Part shown: piece by piece, positions 17,394-26,332 of the stretch | Position numbering within the stretch: position 1 is the first letter of the stretch | How the letters are laid out: each line of letters opens with the position of its first letter | Assembly (NCBI GenBank): GCA_024228495.1 | Contig: JAAETJ010000587.1 | Coordinates: forward strand, 1-55,003 | DNA from: a bacterium | GTDB lineage: Bacteria; Pseudomonadota; Alphaproteobacteria; Rhizobiales; JAKIUO01 | Direction of reading: 5' to 3' | DNA: 55,003 nt | The notes under the pieces: model-generated | Databases searched by the model: none | Told to the model about the DNA's origin: nothing | What the model saw: only the letters and a program-made list of their open reading frames with translations | Translations under genes and position numbers: made by a program

Positions 17394-20300
17394 ATGAGCA
17401 CCACTAATCAAACCGCACAAGAAGCTGTTGTCGAGACGACGCGCCGTCAGGCGCAGGCGGCGGAGCCTTTTGGTTCGCGCTGGGTGAGCGCCAATGCGGG
17501 TACTGGCAAAACCCATGTGCTTGTGCAGCGCGTTTTGCGTCTGTTGCTGGCCGGGGCCAAGCCCGACACCATTTTATGCCTCACCTACACCAATGCTGCT
17601 GCCGCCGAGATGGAGAACCGTTTGTACGAGCGCCTCTCCACATGGGCCGTCATGAGCCATGAAGAATTGCAGCAAACGCTTGCCATGCTACTCGCCAAAA
17701 CTCCAGATGACACAGAGTTGAAACTGGCCCGCACCTTGTTTGCCACCACGCTGGAAACTGCGGGCGGGCTCAAAGTGCAGACCATTCATTCTTTTTGCGA
17801 TCGCTTGTTGCGGCGCTTTCCCCTTGAAGCCGAGATCGCCCCCAATTCAAGCCTGCTGGATGAAGCTGCCGCCCGCGAATTAAAAACGTCGAGTATTGAG
17901 CGTATATTGCTTAAAGCTGCCAAAAAACCCGATAGCCCATTGGGACAGGCGCTCACCACCGTCATTGCCTTTACCAGTGAGGATGGATTTAACGGGGTGA
18001 TCAATGAAGCCCTTGGCAAACGCAATCTCATCAAAACGCTTGTGCAGCACGATAAGGGCGGCCGCGATCCTTTTGAAAAAGCCATTGCAAGGCTTTACGA
18101 CGAATTTGGCCTTGCCAAAAGCGATGGCGAAGCCGGGTTGCGCCAAGAGCTAGCGCAAACCATCACTGATCAGCAGATCGATGCGGTCTATGAGGCCTTG
18201 AACACCGGAGGCGGCATCGCCGCCAAAACGGCCGAAAGCCTGATGCTTGCCAAACACGCTGCAAACCCAAGGCAAAGAACTGACCATTTACATAGTGCTT
18301 TCCTCACCAAGGCCCATACGCCAAAGAAAAGCCTGTGCGCCAAAGCCGTGCGCGAAGCAGCCCCTGCCTTGATCGAACAACTGGTGGAAGCGCAACAGCG
18401 TTTCGTCGAACTTTGGCAACGCCAGCGCGCCTTGCGCGTCGTGCTGGCCTCTGAAGCACTACTGCGATTATCGTCGCAAATCCTGCAAGCCTATACCAGC
18501 GCCAAGATGCAACGAGCCCAGCTTGATTTTGATGACCTCATCGAGAAAACCAATTGGCTGCTGGAAAAATCGGGCGGTGCGTCCTGGGTTTTGTTCAAGC
18601 TCGATAGCGGCCTCGATCATATTCTGGTGGACGAAGCGCAAGACACCTCGCCTGCTCAATGGGCGCTGATATCCAAACTGACCGAAGAATTTTTCGCCGG
18701 TAAAGGTACCCATGAAAACCAGCAAATTGATCGCACCATTTTTGCTGTGGGGGACGAGAAACAATCCATCTACAGTTTTCAGGGTGCTCAGCCAAAGCTG
18801 TTTGCGCTGATGCGTCAAACCATGGAGCGACAGGCTAAAAATATCAATCACGACTTGCCGCTGATCCCTCTGACCTTGTCGTTTCGCTCCACACCGGCCG
18901 TATTGCAAGCCGTTGACGCGGTGTTTACCGATCGCGACAAGACCCCTGGCATTACCTTTAGTAATCAGCAAATTCATCATGGTGCCATGCGCGAGGGTGA
19001 ACCGGGGCTGGTAGAAATCTGGGATTTGGAGCAAGCCGAAAAGGGCGAAAAATCCCCGGTCTGGAATCCGCTTGAAGACCTTGGACGTAATGAAGATCCT
19101 AAAGAAAAACTCGCCGATAATATAGCCCTCACCATCAAAGGCTGGCTGGATACGAAAGAACTTCTAAAAGCAAAGAATCGCCCCATTAAACCCGGCGATA
19201 TTCTCATTCTGGTGCGCAAGCGTCATCCCTTCACGCAACCCATGATCCGCGCCTTAAAGCGCCATGATATTCCTGTGGCCGGGGCCGACCGCATGAAGAT
19301 CGCCGAGCATATCGCTGTAGAGGACCTTATGGCACTTGGAGATTTTTTGCTATTGCCCGAAGATGATCTGGCTCTTGCGACCGTTCTTAAAAGCCCGATG
19401 TTCAGCCTTGATGATGATGATCTGTTCACGATCCGCCGCGATCCTAGCGACCCCGATCTCGTCATTACCGGCAAGGATGGTATCGAGCGGGTAAAAAACA
19501 TACCGCTTTGGTGGGCGCTTAAAAAAGCTCATGACCAAGGCAAGTCGGAGCTCATGAGCGCGGCTTACGAACAATTGGCGCGCTGGATGAAACGTGCCGA
19601 CAAGGTGCCGCCCTATGAGCTGTTCGCGGGTATTCTTGATATTAACGGCATGCGCGAAAAACTCACCAGCCGCCTTGGCTCGGAAGCAGGCGACGCCATC
19701 AACGAGTTTTTATCAATGGCTCTCACCTTTGATGATGGTGCGCCGCCCTCCTTGCAGGAATTTTTAAGCTCGGTGCGTGACATTAACTTCGAGATCAAGC
19801 GTGACATGGAAAAAGGTGTTAACGAAGTGCGGATCATGACCGTGCACGGGGCCAAGGGACTGGAGGCAGAAATCGTCTTCATGCCCGACACCACGACTGC
19901 CAGCTCCAGCAACAAATCTGGCGCCGTGCACAGGCTGCAAGCAAGCGGCCATCCTTCCGATATTCCTGATCACCTCATTTGGTGCGTCCCGGGCTCCAAA
20001 GATGTGGAGCAGATAAAGGCGATCCACGATCAGCGCCTTGAAGCCGAAAAAGAAGAATATAACCGTTTGCTCTATGTCGCCATGACCAGAGCAAGAGACC
20101 AGCTCTATATCACCGGCTATCTGGTGCGCAATAAATTGCCGGAAAATAGCTGGTATGCGCTGGTTAAAGCTGGCCTGGAAGAGCTGGTGATCGAGACCAA
20201 TGATGCGCGGGGCAATAAAATCTGGCGGTTTGAAACGGGTTTGAGCTCAAAACCTGCAAGCGACACCACAACTACGGCGTCCACCGTGGATGAAACGCTA

Positions 20301-21005
20301 CAGCTGCCCGCCTGGATGGAGCAGACGGCAGAAAAACCGCCCGCAAAAATTGCTACCGTCAGCCCGTCAAATCTCATCCCTACTGAACTTTCCGACAGCC
20401 TTGCCGAAAACCTGCACGATGATGCCCTCGATCTGGAGCGCGACCGGCTGGCACGCAATATGGGCAAATATCGCGGTATTCTCGTGCATGCCCTGCTGGA
20501 ACATTTACCGGCATTATCTCCGGATCTATGGCATGCCGCAGCGGCGCGCGTCCTTGATCGCAATGGCCGAGATCTAACCGATGAACAGCGAGTTGAAATT
20601 ATTACCGAGGCGATCCGCGTCCTCGAACACAAGGAATTTGCTAATCTGTTTGCGGCAAATTCCTCGGCCGAAAGCTCTTTTATCGCCTCTATTGATACGC
20701 CAAAAGCCACCGATCCCGGTCTGCGCATCTCGGGACAGATTGATCGACTGGTGGTGACTGACAAAGAAGTGTTGATCATCGATTATAAAACCAATCGTCA
20801 TGTGCCATTGAGTGCTCAAGAAATCCCAACCGCCTATATAGCCCAACTTGCCGCCTACCGCTTATCGGTGCGTCCTTTATTTGGCGATAAAGCCATCAGG
20901 TGCGCATTATTGTGGACCAGACAACCTTTCTTGATGTGGCTACCAGATGCCCTGATGGACGAATATGAGAGCCAATTACCTGATATGGCCAAAATGAGTG
21001 CATAA
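17394..21005 (+). CDS. addA: AddA, UvrD/RecB-type helicase-nuclease subunit
   Basis: 1203 aa. Helicase motifs in order: Walker A VSANAGTGKTHVL (about residue 30), motif Ia CLTYTNAAAAEM, motif II LVDEAQDTSPAQW, motif III VGDEKQSIYSFQGA, motif V MTVHGAKGLEAEIVF and motif VI LYVAMTRARDQLYI. The C-terminal nuclease domain has RGILVHALLEHLP and GQIDRLVV plus IIDYKTNR. The motor and nuclease residues appear intact. It pairs with AddB encoded immediately upstream. Confidence 0.95.
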   Translation: MSTTNQTAQEAVVETTRRQAQAAEPFGSRWVSANAGTGKTHVLVQRVLRLLLAGAKPDTILCLTYTNAAAAEMENRLYERLSTWAVMSHEELQQTLAMLLAKTPDDTELKLARTLFATTLETAGGLKVQTIHSFCDRLLRRFPLEAEIAPNSSLLDEAAARELKTSSIERILLKAAKKPDSPLGQALTTVIAFTSEDGFNGVINEALGKRNLIKTLVQHDKGGRDPFEKAIARLYDEFGLAKSDGEAGLRQELAQTITDQQIDAVYEALNTGGGIAAKTAESLMLAKHAANPRQRTDHLHSAFLTKAHTPKKSLCAKAVREAAPALIEQLVEAQQRFVELWQRQRALRVVLASEALLRLSSQILQAYTSAKMQRAQLDFDDLIEKTNWLLEKSGGASWVLFKLDSGLDHILVDEAQDTSPAQWALISKLTEEFFAGKGTHENQQIDRTIFAVGDEKQSIYSFQGAQPKLFALMRQTMERQAKNINHDLPLIPLTLSFRSTPAVLQAVDAVFTDRDKTPGITFSNQQIHHGAMREGEPGLVEIWDLEQAEKGEKSPVWNPLEDLGRNEDPKEKLADNIALTIKGWLDTKELLKAKNRPIKPGDILILVRKRHPFTQPMIRALKRHDIPVAGADRMKIAEHIAVEDLMALGDFLLLPEDDLALATVLKSPMFSLDDDDLFTIRRDPSDPDLVITGKDGIERVKNIPLWWALKKAHDQGKSELMSAAYEQLARWMKRADKVPPYELFAGILDINGMREKLTSRLGSEAGDAINEFLSMALTFDDGAPPSLQEFLSSVRDINFEIKRDMEKGVNEVRIMTVHGAKGLEAEIVFMPDTTTASSSNKSGAVHRLQASGHPSDIPDHLIWCVPGSKDVEQIKAIHDQRLEAEKEEYNRLLYVAMTRARDQLYITGYLVRNKLPENSWYALVKAGLEELVIETNDARGNKIWRFETGLSSKPASDTTTTASTVDETLQLPAWMEQTAEKPPAKIATVSPSNLIPTELSDSLAENLHDDALDLERDRLARNMGKYRGILVHALLEHLPALSPDLWHAAAARVLDRNGRDLTDEQRVEIITEAIRVLEHKEFANLFAANSSAESSFIASIDTPKATDPGLRISGQIDRLVVTDKEVLIIDYKTNRHVPLSAQEIPTAYIAQLAAYRLSVRPLFGDKAIRCALLWTRQPFLMWLPDALMDEYESQLPDMAKMSA

Positions 21006-21123
21006 GCAACTATTGCATCTCGCCACTTGACGCGGGGCGACCGACTACATAGTTTCTCACCTATATGAGATAGCAAACGTTCTGGCGTACTTGCCAGATC
21101 ATTCAACGACAAGGAGATTTTTA

Positions 21124-21447
21124 GTGGCTACCAATATTACGGACGCAGAATTCCAAGAGGAAGTACTCAACTCTTCCGTACCAGTTCTCGTTGACTTCTG
21201 GGCGGAATGGTGCGGCCCGTGCAAACAGATCGCTCCAGCACTTGAAGAGCTTGCCGCAGAGATGGGAGGCAAACTGAAAATCGTCAAAATCAATGTCGAC
21301 GAAAATCAGAAAGTACCGACTGAATATCGCATTCAGGCTATTCCAACCTTGATGCTGTTTAATAATGGTGAATTGGTTGACCGCAAAATGGGCGCACTGG
21401 CCAAATCAAAGATCGAAAACTGGGTCAACGATAGCATCAGCGCCTAG
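21124..21447 (+). CDS. trxA: thioredoxin
   Basis: 107 aa from a GTG start at 21124 preceded by AAGGAG. Active site WAEWCGPCK (Cys residues about 31 and 34) and the cis-Pro segment AIPTLMLFNNGE are present; the size is standard. It reduces cytoplasmic disulfides, including ribonucleotide reductase. trxA behind addA is a common alphaproteobacterial order. An intrinsic terminator follows. The usual next gene, folC, lies about 1.1 kb away on the other strand behind the micro-peptide cluster. Confidence 0.96.
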   Translation: MATNITDAEFQEEVLNSSVPVLVDFWAEWCGPCKQIAPALEELAAEMGGKLKIVKINVDENQKVPTEYRIQAIPTLMLFNNGELVDRKMGALAKSKIENWVNDSISA

Positions 21448-21468
21448 ATCAGATATTTTTTTTGAGAC

Positions 21469-21509
21469 ACAAAAAACCGGAGTCAGAAAATTTCTGCCCC
21501 GGTTTTTTC
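21469..21509. terminator. bidirectional intrinsic terminator after trxA
   Basis: AAAAAACCGG and CCGGTTTTTT flank an additional CAGAAA/TTTCTG stem, giving a long hairpin with T runs on both strands. It lies between trxA (plus) and the last micro-peptide gene (minus), so it can end both transcripts. Confidence 0.85.
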
Positions 21510-21548
21510 TTATCTGCGAGCCTCGTGGAACCCGCTATGTGTGGCGCT

Positions 21549-21683
21549 TTATTGGCCACGACCTCCATTAATGGCATCTTGAGCCCAGTCTGTATATCCA
21601 GAGCCTATATCGAGGGCAGAAGCACCGCCAACACTGGCAAATGTTCCAAGTACGATGGCGGAGACGAGAAGTAGTTTCTTCAT
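21549..21683 (-). CDS. secreted micro-peptide 1 (44 aa), novel family
   Basis: 44 codons, too short for routine gene callers. The start has AGGG about 9 nt upstream. MKKLLLVSAIVLGTFASVGG begins a classic signal peptide (two Lys, hydrophobic core, ASA at 21-23 before the likely cleavage). The mature part is 21 residues, starting LDIGSGYTDWAQDA and ending GGRGQ; it is acidic, has no Cys and one Trp. It is the last of four equally long genes in the same direction, 42 bp after copy 2. A 121-bp block covering most of the gene and its leader is about 96% identical to copy 2. I do not know a function. It is exported, and the Tyr-x-x-Trp-Ala core is shared in part by its paralogues. Confidence 0.8.
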   Translation of the reverse strand: MKKLLLVSAIVLGTFASVGGASALDIGSGYTDWAQDAINGGRGQ

Positions 21684-21871
21684 GATATTGTTCCCTTATT
21701 TGTAAATCTTGTGTGTTGCGGAAGATTAGTTGCTTTGTCCAGAAATGAATGCATCTTGAGCCCAGTCTGGATATCCAGAGCCGATATCGAGGGCAAAAGC
21801 ACCGCCAACACTGGCAAATGTTCCAAGTACGATAGCGGAGACGAGAAGTAGTTTCTTCATGATATTATTCC
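21574..21871. repeat. direct duplication inside the micro-peptide cluster (2 x 121 bp)
   Basis: Positions 21574-21694 and 21751-21871 align without gaps with about five mismatches in 121 bp. The block covers codons 1 to about 37 of copies 1 and 2 plus their ribosome-binding region. The short 3' parts outside the block are unrelated. Confidence 0.9.
21726..21860 (-). CDS. secreted micro-peptide 2 (44 aa), novel family
   Basis: 44 codons with AAAGGA 8-9 nt before the ATG. The signal peptide is the same as copy 1 except AFA in place of ASA before the predicted cut. The 21-residue mature part begins LDIGSGYPDWAQDAF and ends SGQSN. Relative to copy 1 it has Pro for Thr before the DW pair and a diverged C-terminal tail. 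High nucleotide identity to copy 1, including the ribosome-binding region, implies recent tandem duplication. The constant export signal and variable tail resemble families of secreted signals or interference peptides, but that is speculation. Confidence 0.82.
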   Translation of the reverse strand: MKKLLLVSAIVLGTFASVGGAFALDIGSGYPDWAQDAFISGQSN

Positions 21872-21909
21872 TTTAAATTCATTTATAATGCTTGTGTGAA
21901 ACGAGAGCT

Positions 21910-22044
21910 TCAGTCGGAGCCGACGTTAAAGGCGCTAATGGCCCAGCTCGAATAACCATCTGTATAAATGCTATCTGCCGAAGCAATGCCAGCACTTGCA
22001 AATGAACCAAATACAATTGTCGAGATGATGAGAAGTTTTTTCAT
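21910..22044 (-). CDS. secreted micro-peptide 3 (44 aa), novel family
   Basis: 44 codons, AAAGGA about 9 nt before the ATG. Signal peptide MKKLLIISTIVFGSFASAG ends with ASA at 21-23, predicted cut before Asp24. The 21-residue mature part begins DSIYTDGYSSWAISAF and ends VGSD. The Tyr-x-x-Trp-Ala spacing matches copies 1 and 2 (YTDWA, YPDWA, YSSWA). The protein sequence is otherwise clearly diverged, so the family is older than the copy 1/2 duplication. It lies 49 bp before copy 2 and 52 bp after copy 4. Confidence 0.8.
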   Translation of the reverse strand: MKKLLIISTIVFGSFASAGIASADSIYTDGYSSWAISAFNVGSD

Positions 22045-22096
22045 AGTCGTTTTCCTTTAGGTTAGTAGGTTAGTTTGTGTTTTTCGAGGGGATATA

Positions 22097-22231
22097 CTAC
22101 CTAGATCCTGACTTATAGCTATCAAGTAGCCAGTTAGACGTTTCGGTATCCAGGTTATCGATCGCTGATGCAGTGCTGACACTGGTAAAAGTTCCTGCAA
22201 TGATCATGGTGGCAACCATTATGTTCTTCAT
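22097..22231 (-). CDS. secreted micro-peptide 4 (44 aa), novel family, most diverged
   Basis: 44 codons, AAGG 7-8 nt before the ATG. Signal peptide MKNIMVATMIIAGTFTSV runs to TASA at 20-23. The 21-residue mature part begins IDNLDTETSNWLLDSYKS and ends GSR. The length, cleavage position and the Trp match the other three copies, but only a few residues are identical. It is first in the row, behind an AT-rich 350-bp region that probably carries the promoter. Coding status rests on the signal peptide, the ribosome site and the equal length of all four genes. Confidence 0.75.
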   Translation of the reverse strand: MKNIMVATMIIAGTFTSVSTASAIDNLDTETSNWLLDSYKSGSR

Positions 22232-22578
22232 CTTTTACCTTTCCTTTTGGCTGTTAATCTGCGTTTGTCGTTTCGATAACTAAAAGCTAATCCTTGTTGT
22301 TTAATAATAATAGCCCCTCTCACGCCCATGTGATTTCTGTTTATATTAAAAGATATTTCGTGATAATTTTGGTTACTTGCGTGATTTGAATGTAACGTCA
22401 ATATAACAATTAAGTTATACTTTTGCTTATTGTGTCAATATATCAGCACTCGCGATCAAAAGCGTGTGAGGTCGGAGTGAATTGGTATGCAAATGCATCC
22501 ACAAGCCCAAAGGGATTTGCGCTAAAAAAACTCTGTGAGCTTGAAATTTTCTTAAAAAGTCAAAAAATAATTAAAAAT
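22232..22578. promoter_or_regulatory. AT-rich region upstream of the micro-peptide genes
   Basis: 347 bp between micro-peptide 4 and the folC stop. No ORF or RNA was recognised. The stretch 22290-22440 is markedly more AT-rich than its surroundings. It contains short A/T tracts such as TATTATTATTAAA on the minus strand that could provide promoter elements for the peptide genes. The part nearest folC (about 22530-22578) is A-rich without a clear terminator hairpin. Confidence 0.4.
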
Positions 22579-23901
22579 TTAGCCCGATATCTCTAGAACA
22601 TGGCCTACCAGATAGAGCGAACCACATATCAAGATGCGCACCGGCTCTTCGCCAAGGTTATGAGCCCGTTCGCCGCTAGCGGCCAGCGCATCAAGCACAT
22701 TGTCACAATGCATGGCCCGCAAGCCCTGCCCTTTTGCAATTTCCTTCAGCTCATCGGCTGGCCAGCCATTTGTTGTATTGGGCACTGGTACTGTGAAGAC
22801 CATTTCACACAAGCCTTCAAAGACCTGCAAAAATTCGGCTGCATTTTTACGCTGCATCATGCCAATGACCAGATGCAAAGGGCGTGAAAACTGCTCTTCG
22901 AGATCAGCCATACTGGCGGCCAGTACTTCCGCCGCCGCTCGGTTATGACCTCCGTCCAGCCAGATTTCGCTATCTGTATTGAATTTGCTATTAGTGGCCA
23001 GCTTCTCGGTCTCAAGCAATTGCAGCCGCGCGGGCCAGGAGACTTGCCGCATGGCCTTTTCCAACTGCTCTTGTATCGGCTTGAAATCTGGCAGGCTGAG
23101 GGCTGCGGCAACCGATACCCCGGCATTATTGATTTGATGCGAGCCAACAAGACGCGGCAATGGCAGCGCCAGCAACCTGGTTTCATCCTCGTAAATCAAT
23201 CGCCCAAGCTGCTCATAGGCTTTGAAGTCCACCCCTTCTACGCGCAGGGGCACATCAAGTTCCATTGCCCGCTTGCGCAAGACATCAAGCACTTCGTTTG
23301 ATTGTTTTCCGACCACGCAAGGAACGCCGCGCTTCAAGATACCGGCTTTTTCAAAGGCGATTTCAGCCAGGCTTGAACCAAGAAAATCCATATGGTCCAT
23401 ACTAATAGGCGTAATGATGGTCAACACGGGGTGATCGATGACATTGGTCGCATCAAAACGACCGCCAAGCCCCGTTTCCAGAATAAGATAGTCCGCTGGG
23501 GTTTCAGCAAAGGCCAGAAACGCCGCCACCATCGTGATCTCGAAAAAGGTGATGGACTCACCCGCATTGCCAGCTTGCGCGCGCATCAACACATCCACCA
23601 GCTGCTTTTCGGAAATATCGGCGCTGCCATTTTCTCCAGCCAGTCGAATACGCTCATGAAACGAAACAAGATGGGGAGATATAAAGCTGTGCGCCGTCTT
23701 GCCGGTGGCCGCAATCAGTGCATTTAGATAGGCCAGCGTTGAGCCTTTGCCGTTGGTGCCAGCAATATGAATAACCGGAGGCAACCTATCTTGTGGCCGC
23801 TCAAGAGCCTCTAGGGCGCGTAAGGTACGCCCCAGGGATAAATCTATGAGGCTTGGGTGCAATTGCCGCAAACTGGCCAGCACATCATCACTTGATATCA
23901 T
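22579..23901 (-). CDS. folC: bifunctional dihydrofolate/folylpolyglutamate synthase
   Basis: 440 aa Mur-ligase-fold enzyme. P-loop HIAGTNGKGSTLAY is near residue 44; SFISPHLVSFHERIR, LETGLGGRFDATN and a C-terminal WLDGGHNRAAAEV are FolC signatures. It joins dihydropteroate with glutamate and extends the polyglutamate tail of folates. In many relatives it follows trxA on the same strand; here it is on the opposite strand with the micro-peptide cluster between. The next gene upstream is 12 bp away and probably co-transcribed. Confidence 0.95.
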   Translation of the reverse strand: MISSDDVLASLRQLHPSLIDLSLGRTLRALEALERPQDRLPPVIHIAGTNGKGSTLAYLNALIAATGKTAHSFISPHLVSFHERIRLAGENGSADISEKQLVDVLMRAQAGNAGESITFFEITMVAAFLAFAETPADYLILETGLGGRFDATNVIDHPVLTIITPISMDHMDFLGSSLAEIAFEKAGILKRGVPCVVGKQSNEVLDVLRKRAMELDVPLRVEGVDFKAYEQLGRLIYEDETRLLALPLPRLVGSHQINNAGVSVAAALSLPDFKPIQEQLEKAMRQVSWPARLQLLETEKLATNSKFNTDSEIWLDGGHNRAAAEVLAASMADLEEQFSRPLHLVIGMMQRKNAAEFLQVFEGLCEMVFTVPVPNTTNGWPADELKEIAKGQGLRAMHCDNVLDALAASGERAHNLGEEPVRILICGSLYLVGHVLEISG

Positions 23902-23912
23902 GCACGCATGTC

Positions 23913-24143
23913 CTATTTGTCTTCTTTATATTCATAATCGCGTCCCCATTGATAGCTGCTAAACAGGATATAAAGGGAAAACAGGACAATACCAATGCCA
24001 AATATGATCATGGGAGAAAGCCGCCAGCCATGCATATAAATATCGATGAACAACAAGATCAAACCAATCAGTCCGTAGATCAACTGTACTAATTCAGACT
24101 TCACCTGACTTCGGTGCAAAACCGTTACGATTTTATCGTACAT
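23913..24143 (-). CDS. small two-helix membrane protein, unknown
   Basis: 76 aa. Two hydrophobic segments (about 18-36 and 44-62) are joined by a short loop with HGWRLSPM. A charged N-terminus (MYDKIVTVLHRSQVKSE) and a charged C-terminus ending EYKEDK would both face the cytoplasm. It lies 12 bp upstream of folC on the same strand. No family recognised; coding status is supported by the membrane pattern and tight spacing. Confidence 0.55.
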   Translation of the reverse strand: MYDKIVTVLHRSQVKSELVQLIYGLIGLILLFIDIYMHGWRLSPMIIFGIGIVLFSLYILFSSYQWGRDYEYKEDK

Positions 24144-24394
24144 TCCGCTCGCCCCGGAAATAACGGATATTCATATGTACATTTTCGATGCAGCCCCTGC
24201 TTCTGTTATGTGCCAACTTCCGAAAACAGCCGATGAGGGAATGATACAATTGCCCTTCATCAGCTTTGTGATAAACTAGCAGAAAATCGGTGGTTTGCGG
24301 TGATGCAAAAGGATAACTTGATACCGGCAATAGCATTTTACAAAAATTCCAAAAGGAATATTCATTTTTTATCCTATTGCAAAGGGTGACTGCC

Positions 24395-25108
<714 letters not shown>

Positions 25109-25117
25109 TCTCCTGCC

Positions 25118-26290
25118 TCACACCTTCAGCAATGTTTGTGCGAGTAGCACCCAATAGGCGGCGCCAAGCGGTAATTGCTTGTCATTAAAATCATAGTGAG
25201 GATTGTGAAGCTTTGGGCAATCGGGATCGGTGCCGGTGCCAAGCCAAACATAGCTGCCAGGTTTTTCATGCAGCATGAAAGAGAAATCTTCGGCACCCAT
25301 GCTGGGAACGGGGTCACGATCCACATGTTCTTCGCCAATCAGCTTCGCCATCACATCGGCGCAGATCGCTGCCGTATCTGGTGTATTGATGGTAGCTGGA
25401 TAGCTATGCACAAATGACAGCTGCGCCTCGCAGCCAAATGAAGTCGCCAAGCCGGAACACAACTGATCAATCAAGGCCTTAAGAGCCTCTCCCACATCGC
25501 GGTTAAACCAGCGGATGGTACCGCGCAAATCGGCATGATCAGGAATGACGTTCCAGGTATCGCCGCCATGTATTTGCGTCACCGTGATAACGCCCGCTTC
25601 TTGCGGGTCGGTACGCCGCGCGACAATGGTTTGCAATGCCGTGATGATATGGGCGGCAGCAACAATGGGATCGGTGCCCATATGAGGCATGGCAGCGTGA
25701 GCGCCCTTGCCACTGATCTTTAATTCAAAGGTTTCATTCGCTGCCATCATAGGACCGGGGCCAACCGCCATGCGGCCCTCTTCAAGCGAGGGCCAATTGT
25801 GCAAGCCATAGACCTGCTCAACCGGAAAGCGCTCAAACAATCCATCCTTGATCATCTTGTCAGCGCCGCCTTCATTTTCTTCTGCAGGCTGGAAAATGAA
25901 AATGATGGTGCCTGCAAAATTTTTGGTCTGCGACAGCATTTTGGCCGCGCCAAGCAGCATCACCGTGTGCCCATCATGACCGCAAGCATGCATTTTGCCC
26001 TCGTTTTTTGAGCAATAAGACAGATTGGTCAGCTCATGAATATGCAGCGCATCCATATCGGCGCGCAAGCCAATCACCGGACCATCACCATTTTCTAGCA
26101 CCCCGACGATACCGGTGGTCGCCAAGCCAATATGCACTTCAATACCAAAGCTTTCCAATTGCTCCGCTACAAAGGCAGACGTATCAAATTCGGTAAAGGC
26201 CGTTTCGGGATTGGCATGAATTCTATGGCGCCAGCGCGCCATTTCATCGCCAAGCTCGTTCGACATTTCAAGTGGTGTTAGCTCGTTCAT
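25118..26290 (-). CDS. M20-family amidohydrolase (hippurate hydrolase / N-acyl-amino-acid hydrolase type)
   Basis: 390 aa. Metal-binding motifs of the M20D group are intact: MHACGHDGHTVM, QPAEENEGGADKM, YGLHNWPS and SMGAEDFSF. ISGKGAHAAMPHMGTDPI marks the dimerisation domain. It hydrolyses an N-acyl or related amide bond. Because an AHL system lies in the same window, acyl-amide substrates are possible, but family members act on many amides and nothing ties it to AHLs. The C69 fragment lies 10 bp beyond its stop. Confidence 0.9.
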   Translation of the reverse strand: MNELTPLEMSNELGDEMARWRHRIHANPETAFTEFDTSAFVAEQLESFGIEVHIGLATTGIVGVLENGDGPVIGLRADMDALHIHELTNLSYCSKNEGKMHACGHDGHTVMLLGAAKMLSQTKNFAGTIIFIFQPAEENEGGADKMIKDGLFERFPVEQVYGLHNWPSLEEGRMAVGPGPMMAANETFELKISGKGAHAAMPHMGTDPIVAAAHIITALQTIVARRTDPQEAGVITVTQIHGGDTWNVIPDHADLRGTIRWFNRDVGEALKALIDQLCSGLATSFGCEAQLSFVHSYPATINTPDTAAICADVMAKLIGEEHVDRDPVPSMGAEDFSFMLHEKPGSYVWLGTGTDPDCPKLHNPHYDFNDKQLPLGAAYWVLLAQTLLKV

Positions 26291-26332
26291 TTTATATAAA
26301 TAGCACGATTACAACCTGTAGCGCGAACGGGA

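Noticed and set aside
18468-19034. 188-codon open frame antisense to addA
   Set aside because: Overlaps the helicase motifs of addA; shadow.
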